Below, in pieces: positions 34,364 to 42,565 of a stretch of 64,000 nucleotides of DNA. Source of the DNA: Amorphoplanes digitatis (GTDB lineage Bacteria; Actinomycetota; Actinomycetes; Mycobacteriales; Micromonosporaceae); the NCBI RefSeq assembly GCF_014205335.1, contig NZ_JACHNH010000001.1:6938501-7002500 (forward strand). The letters are read 5' to 3'. Both the position numbers and the translations under genes were made by a program. Below the pieces are notes generated by a model. The model made no database searches and was not told where the DNA came from. It saw only the letters and a program-made list of their open reading frames with translations. Position 1 is the stretch's first letter. The number at the start of each line of letters is the position of its first letter.

Positions 34364-34960
34364 CTACTGCAGCCAATAGATCATGGCAAACAGTGCGATC
34401 CACACGATGTCGACGAAGTGCCAGTAGTACGACACGACGATCGCCGAGGTCGCCTGCGCCGGCGTGAACCGACCCATGGTGGTGCGGATCATGTAGACGA
34501 TGAAGGCGATCAGACCGCCCGTGACGTGCAGACCGTGGAACCCGGTCGTCAGGTAGAACATCGAGCCGTAACCGTCGCCGTTGAGCTTGATGCCCTCGTG
34601 CACGAGGTTGCGGTACTCGTTCGCCTGGCCGAGCACGAAGATCAGGCCCATGACGAAGGTGAGGGTGAACCAGCGCCGCAGCGCGAACACGTCACCCTTC
34701 TCCGCCGCGAAGACGCCGAGCTGGCAGGTGACCGAGGAGAGCACCAGGATGACCGTGAAGGTCGTCGCGTACGGGATGTTGAGAACCTCGGTGTGCTTCT
34801 CCCACATGCTGTAGTCCGCCGCGCGGATCGAGAAGTACATGGCGAACAATGCCGCGAAGAACATGAGTTCGCTGGAGAGCCACACGATGGTCCCCACGCT
34901 GACCATGTTGGGTCGGGTCAGCGAGTGGATCCGGCTCTTGTCGATGGCTGCCGCTGTCAC
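34364..34960 (-). CDS. ctaE: Cytochrome c oxidase subunit III
   Basis: A 198-residue five-helix membrane protein matching actinobacterial CtaE. Conserved segments include [30 protein letters not shown] and [10 protein letters not shown]. Subunit III stabilises the aa3 oxidase, which reduces oxygen to water. The GTG at 34960 is followed directly by the conserved N-terminal region. It heads the ctaE-qcrC-qcrA-qcrB cluster. ctaD (subunit I) is not in this window and must lie elsewhere, as is common in actinobacteria. Confidence 0.96.
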   Translation of the reverse strand: MTAAAIDKSRIHSLTRPNMVSVGTIVWLSSELMFFAALFAMYFSIRAADYSMWEKHTEVLNIPYATTFTVILVLSSVTCQLGVFAAEKGDVFALRRWFTLTFVMGLIFVLGQANEYRNLVHEGIKLNGDGYGSMFYLTTGFHGLHVTGGLIAFIVYMIRTTMGRFTPAQATSAIVVSYYWHFVDIVWIALFAMIYWLQ

Positions 34961-34973
34961 GGGCTCATTATTG

Positions 34974-35002
34974 CCCCGCGATCACTGCAACATGTCGCGG
35001 GG
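34974..35002. promoter_or_regulatory. Inverted repeat between ctaE and ctaG (candidate operator or leader hairpin)
   Basis: CCCCGCGA (34974-34981) and TCGCGGGG (34995-35002) form a perfect 8-bp inverted repeat with a 13-nt spacer. It lies 14 bp before the ctaE GTG and 65 bp before ctaG, in the only divergent promoter region of the respiratory cluster. Confidence 0.45.
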
Positions 35003-35066
35003 GGCCCAATCCGGCACGTGTCACCGCCCCGTGATCCGGCGATCACCCTGATAGGCCTAGCCTCAG

Positions 35067-36050
35067 GTGGTGCAGCACGTCGAAATGCCCACGCCCGCGC
35101 TCGCCGGCGGGGATACTCTCCCCCCGCCTTTCAGCGTCGGCGAGATCTTCACCCAGATCCGGCTGACCAGCCTCATCGCGCTCTTCCTGCTCGTCGCGGC
35201 CGCCGTTTACCTGTACGGCGTGCACCGCATGCGGCGGCGCGGCGACCACTGGCCGCCGGGGCGCACCGTCGCGTTCGTCGGCGGCGGGCTGGGCTCGATC
35301 GCGGCGGTGTCGGTGACCGGCATCGAGGCGTACGACACAACCCTGCTCAGCGTGCACATGGTCCAGCACATGGTGCTGTCCATGGTGGGTCCGATCTTCC
35401 TGGCCCTCGGCGCGCCGGTGACCCTCGCCCTGCGCACGCTGCCCACCGCCAACCGCAAGGCGCTGCTGCGGGTGCTGCACAGCCGCTTCGTCGGGGTGCT
35501 GACGTTCCCGCTGGTCGCGTTCGGGCTGTTCATCGCGAACCCGTTCGTCCTCTACTTCACCGGGCTCTACCGAGCCACCCTCGAGCACGCCTGGCTGCAC
35601 GAGTTCGTCCACGTGCACTTCATCGTCGTGGGCTGCCTGTTCTTCTGGCCGCTGCTCGGCCTGGACCCGCTGCCGAACCGCTGGCCGTACCCGGCCCGTG
35701 CCCTGCTCATGGTGCTGTCCGTGCCGTTCCACACGGTGCTGGGCCTGACCATCATGCAGAGCCGGACCCTGCTCGGCGGCGACTGGTACCCGAACCTCGG
35801 CCTGACCTGGTCGGACCCGTGGAACGATCAGGTCGTGGCCGGCGGGATCCTGTGGGCCGGCGGCGAGATCGTCAGCGTCACGATGCTCGGCATCCTGGTC
35901 ATGCAGTGGATCAGGCAGTCCGAGCGTGAGGCGAAACGGATCGACCGCGCCCTGGACCGCGCCGAGGCGGCCGAGCGGGCGGACGCGGCGGGCGCGACCA
36001 AGATCACAAACCAGACCGCGCCGGTACGACCACAGCCGGACACCGAATAG
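35067..36050 (+). CDS. ctaG: Cytochrome c oxidase assembly protein, CtaG (caa3_CtaG) family
   Basis: A 327-residue membrane protein with about seven helices. Family motifs include HMVQHMVLSMVGP, HEFVHVHFIVVGCLFFWP and PFHTVLGLTIMQ; conserved His residues may bind copper. These proteins help assemble the copper centre of the oxidase. Divergent transcription from ctaE across a 106-bp gap supports that role. The GTG start at 35067 and an ATG 18 nt later are both possible. The last 45 residues are charged and probably cytoplasmic. Confidence 0.9.
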   Translation: MVQHVEMPTPALAGGDTLPPPFSVGEIFTQIRLTSLIALFLLVAAAVYLYGVHRMRRRGDHWPPGRTVAFVGGGLGSIAAVSVTGIEAYDTTLLSVHMVQHMVLSMVGPIFLALGAPVTLALRTLPTANRKALLRVLHSRFVGVLTFPLVAFGLFIANPFVLYFTGLYRATLEHAWLHEFVHVHFIVVGCLFFWPLLGLDPLPNRWPYPARALLMVLSVPFHTVLGLTIMQSRTLLGGDWYPNLGLTWSDPWNDQVVAGGILWAGGEIVSVTMLGILVMQWIRQSEREAKRIDRALDRAEAAERADAAGATKITNQTAPVRPQPDTE

Positions 36051-36101
36051 CCGGTTCGGTACGATCAGCGCGCACCTACGAGCGTGGGAACCGGGGCACA
36101 C

Positions 36102-36548
36102 ATGAGCGACGACAACAAGCCGCAGCCGGACGAGTACACGGTCCTGCTGTACAGCGACGATCCCGCGGTCCGTGACCGGATCAGGCTGGCGATCGGCGTC
36201 CGCCCCGCCGCAGACCTCGCCGTGGAGTTCGTGGAGGCCTCCACCTGGGAGGAGTGCCGGAACCTGCTGGACACCTTCGAGGTCGACCTGATGGTCCTCG
36301 ACGGCGAGGCGGCACCGGCCGGCGGCCTGGGCATCGCCCGCCAGACCAAGGACGAATACGCGGACCCGCCGCCGACCTGCGTGGTGATCGCCCGCGCGGC
36401 CGACCGCTGGCTGGCCGCCTTCGCACAGGTCGACGCGACCCTGGTGCACCCGCTCGACCCGGTGACCACCGGTCAGACCATCGCCGGCATGCTCCGTGGC
36501 CGCCGCAACGGCGTGATCCCGCTGGGCACCATGGGCAAGCTGGGCTGA
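36102..36548 (+). CDS. Orphan receiver-like (response-regulator fold) protein
   Basis: A 148-residue protein with a CheY-like pattern: [20 protein letters not shown] (first strand and acidic pair), a central strand [17 protein letters not shown] (phosphoacceptor-like Asp) and [11 protein letters not shown]. No DNA-binding domain follows; the tail is a short Arg/Gly-rich segment. No kinase is adjacent. The ATG at 36102 is preceded by CCGGGG; a GTG at 36084 is also in frame. It lies between ctaG and trpD on the same strand (33 nt before trpD). Similar orphan receivers are widespread in actinobacteria, and the function is unknown. Confidence 0.75.
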   Translation: MSDDNKPQPDEYTVLLYSDDPAVRDRIRLAIGVRPAADLAVEFVEASTWEECRNLLDTFEVDLMVLDGEAAPAGGLGIARQTKDEYADPPPTCVVIARAADRWLAAFAQVDATLVHPLDPVTTGQTIAGMLRGRRNGVIPLGTMGKLG

Positions 36549-36580
36549 CACACCCCTCTCCCCCCGAAGGAGTGCCCACC

Positions 36581-37645
36581 ATGGGCGCACGTACCTGGCC
36601 GAACCTGCTGAGCGCCCTGCTGCGGGCCGAGGAGTTGTCGGCGCAGGACACCGCCTGGGCCATGGGCGAGATCATGGCCGGCAACGCCACACCGGTGCAG
36701 GTCGCCGGCTTCGCCATCGCACTGCGGGCCAAGGGCGAGACGCCGACCGAGCTGGCCGGCCTGGTCGAGGCGATGCTGGCCAACGCGACGCCCGTCGACC
36801 TGCCGGAGACCGTGCGCGCGGACGCGATCGACGTGGTCGGCACCGGCGGCGACCGGGCACACACCGTCAACATCTCCACGATGGCCGCCATCGTCGTGGC
36901 CGCCGCCGGTGTGACCGTGGTCAAGCACGGCAACCGGGCCGCCTCCTCGGCCTGCGGCACCGCCGACCTGCTCGAGTTCTTCGGCATCCCGCTCGACCTC
37001 GGCCCGCAGGGCGTCGCGAGCACGGTCGCCGAGGCCGGGATCGGCTTCTGCTTCGCGGCCCGCTACCACCCGGGCATGCGGCACGCCGCGGTGACCCGGC
37101 GCGAGCTGGGCCACCCGACGTTCTTCAACGTGCTGGGCCCGCTGACCAACCCGGCCCGGCCCCGCGCGGCGGCGGTGGGCTGCTTCGACCAGCGGATGGC
37201 GCCGGTGATGGCCGAGGTGTTCGCGGCCCGGGGCGACTCGGCGCTGGTGATGCGCGGCGAGGACGGCCTTGACGAGTTCACCACGGCGGCACCCACCCGG
37301 GTGTGGCTGGTCCGCGAGGGCACGGTGACCGAATCCGTGGTGGACGCCGTCGACCTCGGCCTGCCTCGCAGCAAGGTGGGCGACCTGCGCGGCGGCGACG
37401 CGGCGTTCAACGCCGGCGCGGCGCTGCGGGTGTTCGCCGGCGAGCCGGGCCCGGTCCGCGACGCCGTCCTGGTCAACGCGGCCGCGGCGTTCGCGGCCCA
37501 CGCCGGCTTCCCGGGCGGGTTCGCCGACACCATGCGCGCCGGCATCGCCCGGGCCGCGGAGACGGTGGATTCGGGCGCGGCGACGACGCTGCTGGACCGC
37601 TGGGTCGGTGCCGCACGAGCGGCCAAGGCCGCGGAATCGGTCTGA
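36581..37645 (+). CDS. trpD: Anthranilate phosphoribosyltransferase
   Basis: A 354-residue protein that transfers a phosphoribosyl group from PRPP to anthranilate in tryptophan synthesis. The PRPP-binding motif is GTGGD ([17 protein letters not shown]), the anthranilate region is [18 protein letters not shown], and the metal-binding block RGEDGLDE is present. Length is normal. ATG 36581 follows AAGGAG by 8 nt. It stands outside any trp operon here, next to the oxidase genes; in M. tuberculosis trpD (Rv2192c) also neighbours ctaE. Confidence 0.96.
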   Translation: MGARTWPNLLSALLRAEELSAQDTAWAMGEIMAGNATPVQVAGFAIALRAKGETPTELAGLVEAMLANATPVDLPETVRADAIDVVGTGGDRAHTVNISTMAAIVVAAAGVTVVKHGNRAASSACGTADLLEFFGIPLDLGPQGVASTVAEAGIGFCFAARYHPGMRHAAVTRRELGHPTFFNVLGPLTNPARPRAAAVGCFDQRMAPVMAEVFAARGDSALVMRGEDGLDEFTTAAPTRVWLVREGTVTESVVDAVDLGLPRSKVGDLRGGDAAFNAGAALRVFAGEPGPVRDAVLVNAAAAFAAHAGFPGGFADTMRAGIARAAETVDSGAATTLLDRWVGAARAAKAAESV

Positions 37646-37756
37646 TCTCAATTTTTTTCTGACACGCCGGGCGGGGTTCCCGCACCGGCTCCCCCAACAT
37701 GACAACGTTTTAGTGACATTCGGGTATATCCACCTTCCGGCGAAGAGGAGCCACCC

Positions 37757-37963
37757 GTGGGAGAACGCGAACTGCGTTGCGTCATGTGCGACACCGAAAT
37801 GCCATTCGAGACACCGCCCTGCGCCGACGGCCACGAAAAAGACTGCCCGGAGCTCATCTGCACCCGGTGCGGCGCCGCGGAGATCCTGGCACCGGTCACC
37901 ATCCGCGTGCTGTTGTCCGCGGGCGGATCCCGGGTGGCACCGCAGCAACGCCGCGCTGCCTGA
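37757..37963 (+). CDS. Small zinc-ribbon protein
   Basis: A 68-residue protein with GTG start at 37757 preceded by AGAGGAG. The cysteines C8-x2-C11, C22, C30 and C35-x2-C38, with H26, suggest a zinc ribbon (C8/C11 with C35/C38) and possibly a second metal site. The last 25 residues are hydrophobic then Arg/Gln-rich. Homologues of such size occur widely in actinomycetes without known function. It ends before a strong bidirectional terminator. No operon partner: trpD ends 111 bp upstream. Confidence 0.72.
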   Translation: MGERELRCVMCDTEMPFETPPCADGHEKDCPELICTRCGAAEILAPVTIRVLLSAGGSRVAPQQRRAA

Positions 37964-38005
37964 CCCACCATCCCGCGGCCACCGGCCGCGACCACACACA
38001 ACAGC

Positions 38006-38037
38006 AACGGCCCGCCTCCTCGAGGAGGCGGGCCGTT
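38006..38037. terminator. Bidirectional hairpin between the zinc-ribbon gene and ctaF
   Basis: A 15-bp perfect stem (38006-38020 with 38023-38037) centred on CG separates the convergent genes. The stem is GC-rich with AA/TT ends, and no long T tract follows on either side. Confidence 0.85.
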
Positions 38038-38055
38038 CGTGACTGTCTCAGCCGG

Positions 38056-38487
38056 TCAGTGCTCGGCCGGGTGCCGGGTGCCCGAGTAGTACTCGAACAG
38101 CATGCCGCAGGCACCGAAGATCACCATGATCAGGCCAACCAGGATCAGCCACCACATCCAGTACACCAGGCCCATGCCGGTGATCGCGGCCGCCAGCGCG
38201 ATGCCGAACGGCCAGTAGCTGCCCGGGCTGAAGAAGCCGATCTCGCCGGCGCCCTCCGCGATCTCGCCGTCCTCGCGGTCCTCGGGGCGCAGGTCGATGC
38301 GGCGGGCGACGAACCAGAAGAAGCCGCCGCACATCGCGCAGAGCAGGCCGGAGAGGATCAGGGCGACGAAGCCGATCCACTCCACATCGTGGGTCGGGCT
38401 CACGCCGTGCGTCCACACGCCGTAGACGGCGGCCGCGCCGAAGAGGAAGACGGCGACGCCGGCGAAGATCTTGTATTCGGTCTTCAA
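38056..38487 (-). CDS. ctaF: Cytochrome c oxidase subunit IV (actinobacterial CtaF)
   Basis: A 143-residue protein with four transmembrane helices (about 7-27, 37-58, 92-112 and 114-135) and a short charged loop (RRIDLRPEDREDGEIAEGAGE). This matches actinobacterial CtaF, a small accessory subunit of the aa3 oxidase. Translation appears to start at TTG 38487, preceded by AGGGA about 10 nt upstream. It begins 9 nt after the ctaC stop, so ctaC-ctaF form one transcript, separate from the qcr/ctaE operon. Confidence 0.92.
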   Translation of the reverse strand: MKTEYKIFAGVAVFLFGAAAVYGVWTHGVSPTHDVEWIGFVALILSGLLCAMCGGFFWFVARRIDLRPEDREDGEIAEGAGEIGFFSPGSYWPFGIALAAAITGMGLVYWMWWLILVGLIMVIFGACGMLFEYYSGTRHPAEH

Positions 38488-38496
38488 CTCGGGTCC

Positions 38497-39432
38497 CTAC
38501 TTCCCTACCGCTGCGGGTGCGTCGTCTTGGTACCAGGACTTGCCGTGCCGGCGGGTGTCGATCGGCGACGTCCTGATGGCGAAGCGCTCGTCGCCGACGA
38601 AGCCGATGACTCCCATGGCCTCCTCGGTGGAGGCGCCGGCCACCTTGGCGGCAAGGAACCGGTCGTAACGCTCCGGCGAGACCACCACGAGCTCGAACTG
38701 CATGAAGGCGTGGTAGGTGCCGCAGAGCTCGGCGCAGCGGCCGATGTAGCGGCCCTCCTTGTCGAGGGTCACCTCGAAGACGTTGCGCACGTTGCCCGGG
38801 AACACGTCACGCTTGAAGAGCATCTCCGGCACCCAGAACGAGTGGATGACGTCCTTGCTGGTCTCCTCGAAGCGGATCTTCTTGCCGACGGGCAGCACCA
38901 GCAGCGGGATGACGTCGGTCGAGCCGAGCGTCGACGCCACCGTCTTCGCCTCGATGCCGGGCGCGTTCCGGTAGTTGAACTGCCAGTTCCACTTGAACCC
39001 GACGACCTCGACGGTGATGTCCGGCTTGGCCGACAGCCTGTCGACGTCGGTCTGCACGATCGCCGTGTAGTAGAAGAGCACCGCGACGATCAGCACCGGC
39101 GTGACCGTGTAGAGGATCTCCAACGGCATGTTGAACCGGGTCTGCACGGGCAGGGTGTCGCCGCGCTTGCGGTACCGCACGATGCACCAGAAGATCAGGC
39201 CCCAGACGAAGAACCCGACGACCAGCGCCGCGATCACCGAGGCGATCCACAGGTCATACATCCTGTGCGCCTGCGGGGTGATGCCGCCCTGCGGCCATCC
39301 GAAGCCGTCGAAAGCGCTTCCGATCCCGGTCAACGAACAGCCCGACAGCAGGGCCAGCAGCATGGCACCACCGACACCGAGCCCGGCTAGCCGTACGACG
39401 CGCGGCCGTGCGACCGAACTCCTTGAGACCAC
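38497..39432 (-). CDS. ctaC: Cytochrome c oxidase subunit II
   Basis: A 311-residue lipoprotein-type subunit. The signal peptide ends in a lipobox (LLSGCS), so the mature protein is probably lipid-anchored. Two transmembrane helices (about 65-87 and 108-128) precede the periplasmic-side cupredoxin domain, which binds the CuA centre through CAELCGTYHAFM (two Cys, His, Met) plus an upstream His (HSFWVPEM). It accepts electrons from QcrC. The GTG at 39432 was chosen because GGAGGCAGGAG precedes it. It is transcribed with ctaF. Confidence 0.95.
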   Translation of the reverse strand: MVSRSSVARPRVVRLAGLGVGGAMLLALLSGCSLTGIGSAFDGFGWPQGGITPQAHRMYDLWIASVIAALVVGFFVWGLIFWCIVRYRKRGDTLPVQTRFNMPLEILYTVTPVLIVAVLFYYTAIVQTDVDRLSAKPDITVEVVGFKWNWQFNYRNAPGIEAKTVASTLGSTDVIPLLVLPVGKKIRFEETSKDVIHSFWVPEMLFKRDVFPGNVRNVFEVTLDKEGRYIGRCAELCGTYHAFMQFELVVVSPERYDRFLAAKVAGASTEEAMGVIGFVGDERFAIRTSPIDTRRHGKSWYQDDAPAAVGK

Positions 39433-39601
39433 CTGCTCCTGCCTCCCTAGAGCACCGCCCGGTGCGAAATCCGGACACCGGCGGCAAGGTGTCACCGACG
39501 GTCGCACACTACTCGACCTGGCCCGGCCACCCGTTTACCGGGGGTCCGATCATCGAGGTACCCGCGCAACCACTGATCATGTGGACGATACCGTCCTGAA
39601 G

Positions 39602-40747
39602 ATGGAATTCAGGGCTGTTCATGCCGGTGCGCCTACCTACCTCGACGCGGCGACCGCGGCACCCCTGCACCCCGTGGCCAGGCAGGCTCTGCTCGCCGCC
39701 CTCGAGGACGGCTGGGCCGACCCCGACCGGCTCTACGCCGCGGGCCGGCGTGCCCAACAGCTGCGGGAGGCGGCGCAGGCCACCGTCGCCGAGTGCCTCG
39801 GCGTACGCCCGGACGAGCTCACGTTCCTCTCCTCCGGCACCGCCGCGGCACACGCCGCGGTGCTGGGCGGGCTCGCGGGACGCGCGCGGGCGGGCCGCAC
39901 GCTCGTGCATTCGGCCGTCGAGCACTCCGCGGTGCTGCACGCCGCGGCGCTGGGCGAGGCCGTGCCGGTCGGCGTCGACATCCTCGGGCGGATCGACCTG
40001 GACGCCTGGCGCGCCGCGGTCGCGGTGCCCGGGGTGGCGCTCGCCGCCCTGATCAGCGCCAGTCACGAGGTCGGCACCGCGCAGCCCGTCGCGGACGCGG
40101 CGCGGGCCTGCGCGGACGCCGGGGTACCGCTCTACGTCGACGCCGCACAGTCGATCGGGCGCCACCCGGTGCCGCCGGGCTGGTCGCTGCTGACGGCCAG
40201 CGCGCACAAGTGGGGCGGCCCGCCGGGCGTCGGCGTACTCGTGGTGCGCAAGGGTGTGAGATGGCGCTCGCCGTACCCGGGTGATGATCATCACCGGCCG
40301 CGGCCGGTCGGCGCGCTCGATCTGCCGGCCGTCGTCGCGGCCGCGGCGTCCCTGCGGGCCGTGCTGGCCGAGGCGCGCGACCAGGCCGCGCGGCTTTCCG
40401 GGCTGGTAGAGAAGATCAGGGCGACCGTCGCCGCGACCGTGCCCGATGTGGAGGTGGTCGGCGACCCCGTCGATCGGCTGCCGCACCTGGTCACCTTCTC
40501 CTGTCTGTACGTCGACGGCGAGGCGCTGCTGCACGCGCTGGACCGGCACGGCTTCGCGGTCTCCTCGGGCTCGTCGTGCACGGCCTCGACGCTGCGGCCC
40601 AGTCACGTGCTGGAGGCGATGGGCGTGCTCAGCCACGGCAACGTGCGGGTGTCGCTGCACCGGGACACCACCGAGGACGACGTCGACCGCTTCCTGGCGG
40701 TGCTCCCCGGGGTGGTCGCCGGGATCCGGAAGGAGGCGGGGATGTGA
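39602..40747 (+). CDS. Cysteine desulfurase
   Basis: A 381-residue PLP-dependent class V aminotransferase-fold enzyme that removes sulfur from L-cysteine as a persulfide. The opening YLDAATAAPLHP, the region SHEVGTAQPV with D180 (VDAAQS), the Schiff-base lysine K203 (SAHKWGGPPG) and C326 in SSGSSCTAST are present. The Cys lies in a short loop, as in IscS/NifS-like members. ATG 39602 begins at the conserved N-terminus; GTG 39581 is an alternative. The downstream TusA gene overlaps by 4 nt (GTGA), so sulfur is probably handed to TusA. Divergent to ctaC, with a 169-bp gap. Confidence 0.9.
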   Translation: MEFRAVHAGAPTYLDAATAAPLHPVARQALLAALEDGWADPDRLYAAGRRAQQLREAAQATVAECLGVRPDELTFLSSGTAAAHAAVLGGLAGRARAGRTLVHSAVEHSAVLHAAALGEAVPVGVDILGRIDLDAWRAAVAVPGVALAALISASHEVGTAQPVADAARACADAGVPLYVDAAQSIGRHPVPPGWSLLTASAHKWGGPPGVGVLVVRKGVRWRSPYPGDDHHRPRPVGALDLPAVVAAAASLRAVLAEARDQAARLSGLVEKIRATVAATVPDVEVVGDPVDRLPHLVTFSCLYVDGEALLHALDRHGFAVSSGSSCTASTLRPSHVLEAMGVLSHGNVRVSLHRDTTEDDVDRFLAVLPGVVAGIRKEAGM

Positions 40748-40956
40748 TCGAGGTGGACTCCCGCGGCCGGCGCTGCCCGCTGCCGATCATCGACCTCGCG
40801 AAGCGGATGCCGTCCGTCGAGGTCGGCGCGGTGATCCGGGTGCTGGCGGACGACCCGGCGGCGGCCAACGACATCCCGGCCTGGTGCCGGATGAAGGGCC
40901 ACGACTACCTGGGCAGCCCGGAGCCGGACGCCTACGAGGTGCGCAGGGTCAGGTAG
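40744..40956 (+). CDS. TusA-family sulfur carrier
   Basis: A 70-residue protein with the SirA/TusA two-layer fold. The N-terminal signature RRCPLPIIDLAKRM contains the persulfide-carrying C11 in the CPxP motif. It accepts sulfur from a cysteine desulfurase and passes it on for tRNA thiolation, molybdenum cofactor or other thio-cofactors. The GTG start overlaps the desulfurase stop by 4 nt, which strongly links the two. Its last 25 nt overlap the convergent P-loop kinase gene. No MnmA or Moa gene is adjacent, so the final acceptor is unknown. Confidence 0.9.
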   Translation: MIEVDSRGRRCPLPIIDLAKRMPSVEVGAVIRVLADDPAAANDIPAWCRMKGHDYLGSPEPDAYEVRRVR

Positions 40957-41444
40957 TCGACGACCGGTTCCACCGGCTTGTCGGCCAGGAACGTGTCCAC
41001 GACCAGCCGGGGTCCGGGATAGGGCTCGTACTCGGACTGGCGCTCCAGCACCCGCACCCAGTCGGGGATGCCGTCGTGTGCGCGGGCCGCGTAGCGGGCC
41101 TCGACCCGGCGGCGGTGCTCGGCGTCGTCGCCGCAGACCACCTCGACGACCCGGAGCGGGACGCCGAGGTGCTCCGCGAGCTCGGTCCAGAGCTGCCGGG
41201 CCGCCTTCACCGGGTTGACCGCGTCGATGATCACGTGGTGACCCATCCTGAGCTGGGTCTCGGCCAGCGCCGCCACCACCCCGTACGCGGCATGGCCGGG
41301 ACGGGGCTCGGTGACGTCGTAGGCCTGCATCGTGAAGTCGACGGTGTCGACCGCGAGCACCGTGGCCGGCAGAACCGCCCCCACCTGCTGGGCGAGTGTG
41401 CTCTTTCCCACTCCCGGCAGACCGGCGAAGACGGCGAGGACCAT
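40932..41444 (-). CDS. P-loop kinase/AAA-type small ATP-binding protein
   Basis: A 170-residue P-loop protein with Walker A GLPGVGKS (8-15), a Walker B-like strand HHVIIDAVNP and a lid-like basic segment EHRRRVEARYAARAHD. The fold fits zeta-toxin/gluconate-kinase-like phosphotransferases (AAA_33). The substrate is unknown. It starts 6 nt after the adoK stop on the same strand, so the two are co-transcribed and it may act on a nucleoside or sugar, which is inference only. It is not part of a visible toxin-antitoxin pair. Its 3' end overlaps the TusA gene by 25 nt. Confidence 0.75.
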   Translation of the reverse strand: MVLAVFAGLPGVGKSTLAQQVGAVLPATVLAVDTVDFTMQAYDVTEPRPGHAAYGVVAALAETQLRMGHHVIIDAVNPVKAARQLWTELAEHLGVPLRVVEVVCGDDAEHRRRVEARYAARAHDGIPDWVRVLERQSEYEPYPGPRLVVDTFLADKPVEPVVDYLTLRTS

Positions 41445-41450
41445 CGGGGG

Positions 41451-42434
41451 CTAGACCGCGGCCGGCAGGTGCGGCTGGATCTCCGCGGCCGCCGCGTCGC
41501 CGTAGGAGTCGGCGAGGCGCTTCAGGAAGAAGTCCGGCTTCACGTCGTATTCCTGCGGGCCGACGGTCTCGAGGACCAGGGCCGCGACCAGCGAACCGAC
41601 CTGCGCGGCACGCTCGAGGCCGACGCCCCAGCCCAGGGCGGCGAAGAAGCCGGCCCGGAAGCCGTCGCCGACGCCGGTCGGGTCCTCGGGGATGACGTCG
41701 CGGGCGACCGGCACGTGGATGCGCTCGATGTCGCGGCCGGTGATCTCGACGCCGTCCTTGCCCAGCGTGGTGACCCGGATCTTGACCTGCTCGAGGACCT
41801 GCTCGCCGGTCAGACCGGCCTTGGTCTCCAGCAGCGAGCGCTCGTAGTCGTTCGTCATCAGGTAGTCCGCGCCGCTGATCAGCGTCATCACGTCGCTGCC
41901 GTCCATGCGGGCGAGCTGCTGCGACGGGTCGGCGGCGAACGAGTAGCCGCGGGCCCGGCACTCCTGCGAGTGGCGGATCATGGCGGCCGGGTCGTTGGCG
42001 CTGACCAGCACCAGGTCGAGCCCGCCGGCGCGCGCGGCGACCGGCGCGAGCTCGATGTTGCGGGCCTCGCTCATCGCGCCGGCGTAGAACGACGCGATCT
42101 GGTTGAGGTCGTCGTCGGTGGTGCAGACGAAGCGTGCCGTGTGCGCGATCTCACTGACGTGCACAGAGTCGCAGTCGACGCCGTGGCGCTCGAGCCAGGA
42201 CCGGTAGTCGGCGAAGTCCGCGCCGACCGCCCCGACCAGGATCGGGCTGAGGCCGAGCTTGCCCATCCCGTAGGCGATGTTCGACGCCACGCCGCCGCGC
42301 CGCACGACCAGGTCGTCGACCAGGAAGGAGAGCGAGACCTTGTGCAGCTGATCGGCGATGAGCTGTTCGGCGAACCTGCCGGGGAAGTGCATCAGGTGGT
42401 CTGTGGCGATCGAGCCGGTAACGGCGATCTTCAT
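41451..42434 (-). CDS. adoK: Adenosine kinase (PfkB family)
   Basis: A 327-residue ribokinase-fold enzyme nearly collinear with M. tuberculosis AdoK (Rv2202c), which phosphorylates adenosine to AMP in purine salvage. Shared landmarks are MKIAVTGSIATDHLM, SLSFLVDDLVVRRGG, ADPSQQLAR, TTLGKDGVE and the catalytic DPTGVGDGFRAGF motif. The ATG at 42434 starts directly at the conserved strand. In mycobacteria adoK lies next to ctaC; here a desulfurase/TusA/kinase set has been inserted between them. Promiscuous ribokinase-like activity is possible. Confidence 0.92.
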   Translation of the reverse strand: MKIAVTGSIATDHLMHFPGRFAEQLIADQLHKVSLSFLVDDLVVRRGGVASNIAYGMGKLGLSPILVGAVGADFADYRSWLERHGVDCDSVHVSEIAHTARFVCTTDDDLNQIASFYAGAMSEARNIELAPVAARAGGLDLVLVSANDPAAMIRHSQECRARGYSFAADPSQQLARMDGSDVMTLISGADYLMTNDYERSLLETKAGLTGEQVLEQVKIRVTTLGKDGVEITGRDIERIHVPVARDVIPEDPTGVGDGFRAGFFAALGWGVGLERAAQVGSLVAALVLETVGPQEYDVKPDFFLKRLADSYGDAAAAEIQPHLPAAV

Positions 42435-42521
42435 GTCGGCCCTCGAGGTCGGGTGCGATTACCGGGTGAGCCTACCGGCACCCGGCTCGGACGACATCCG
42501 CGCGTCATCTGGCGGACATGC

Positions 42522-42557
42522 GACAGGGCCGGCCCCGTAACCGGGTCCGGCCCTGTC
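42522..42557 (-). terminator. Terminator after erpA
   Basis: An 11-bp perfect stem (42522-42532 with 42547-42557, arms GACAGGGCCGG/CCGGCCCTGTC) closes a 14-nt loop between the erpA stop and the adoK start. It should end erpA and separate the two genes. Confidence 0.8.
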
Positions 42558-42565
42558 GGTGACAA

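Noticed and set aside
40932-41444. Zeta-type toxin with an antitoxin partner
   Set aside because: No small antitoxin gene is adjacent; it is co-transcribed with adoK instead.
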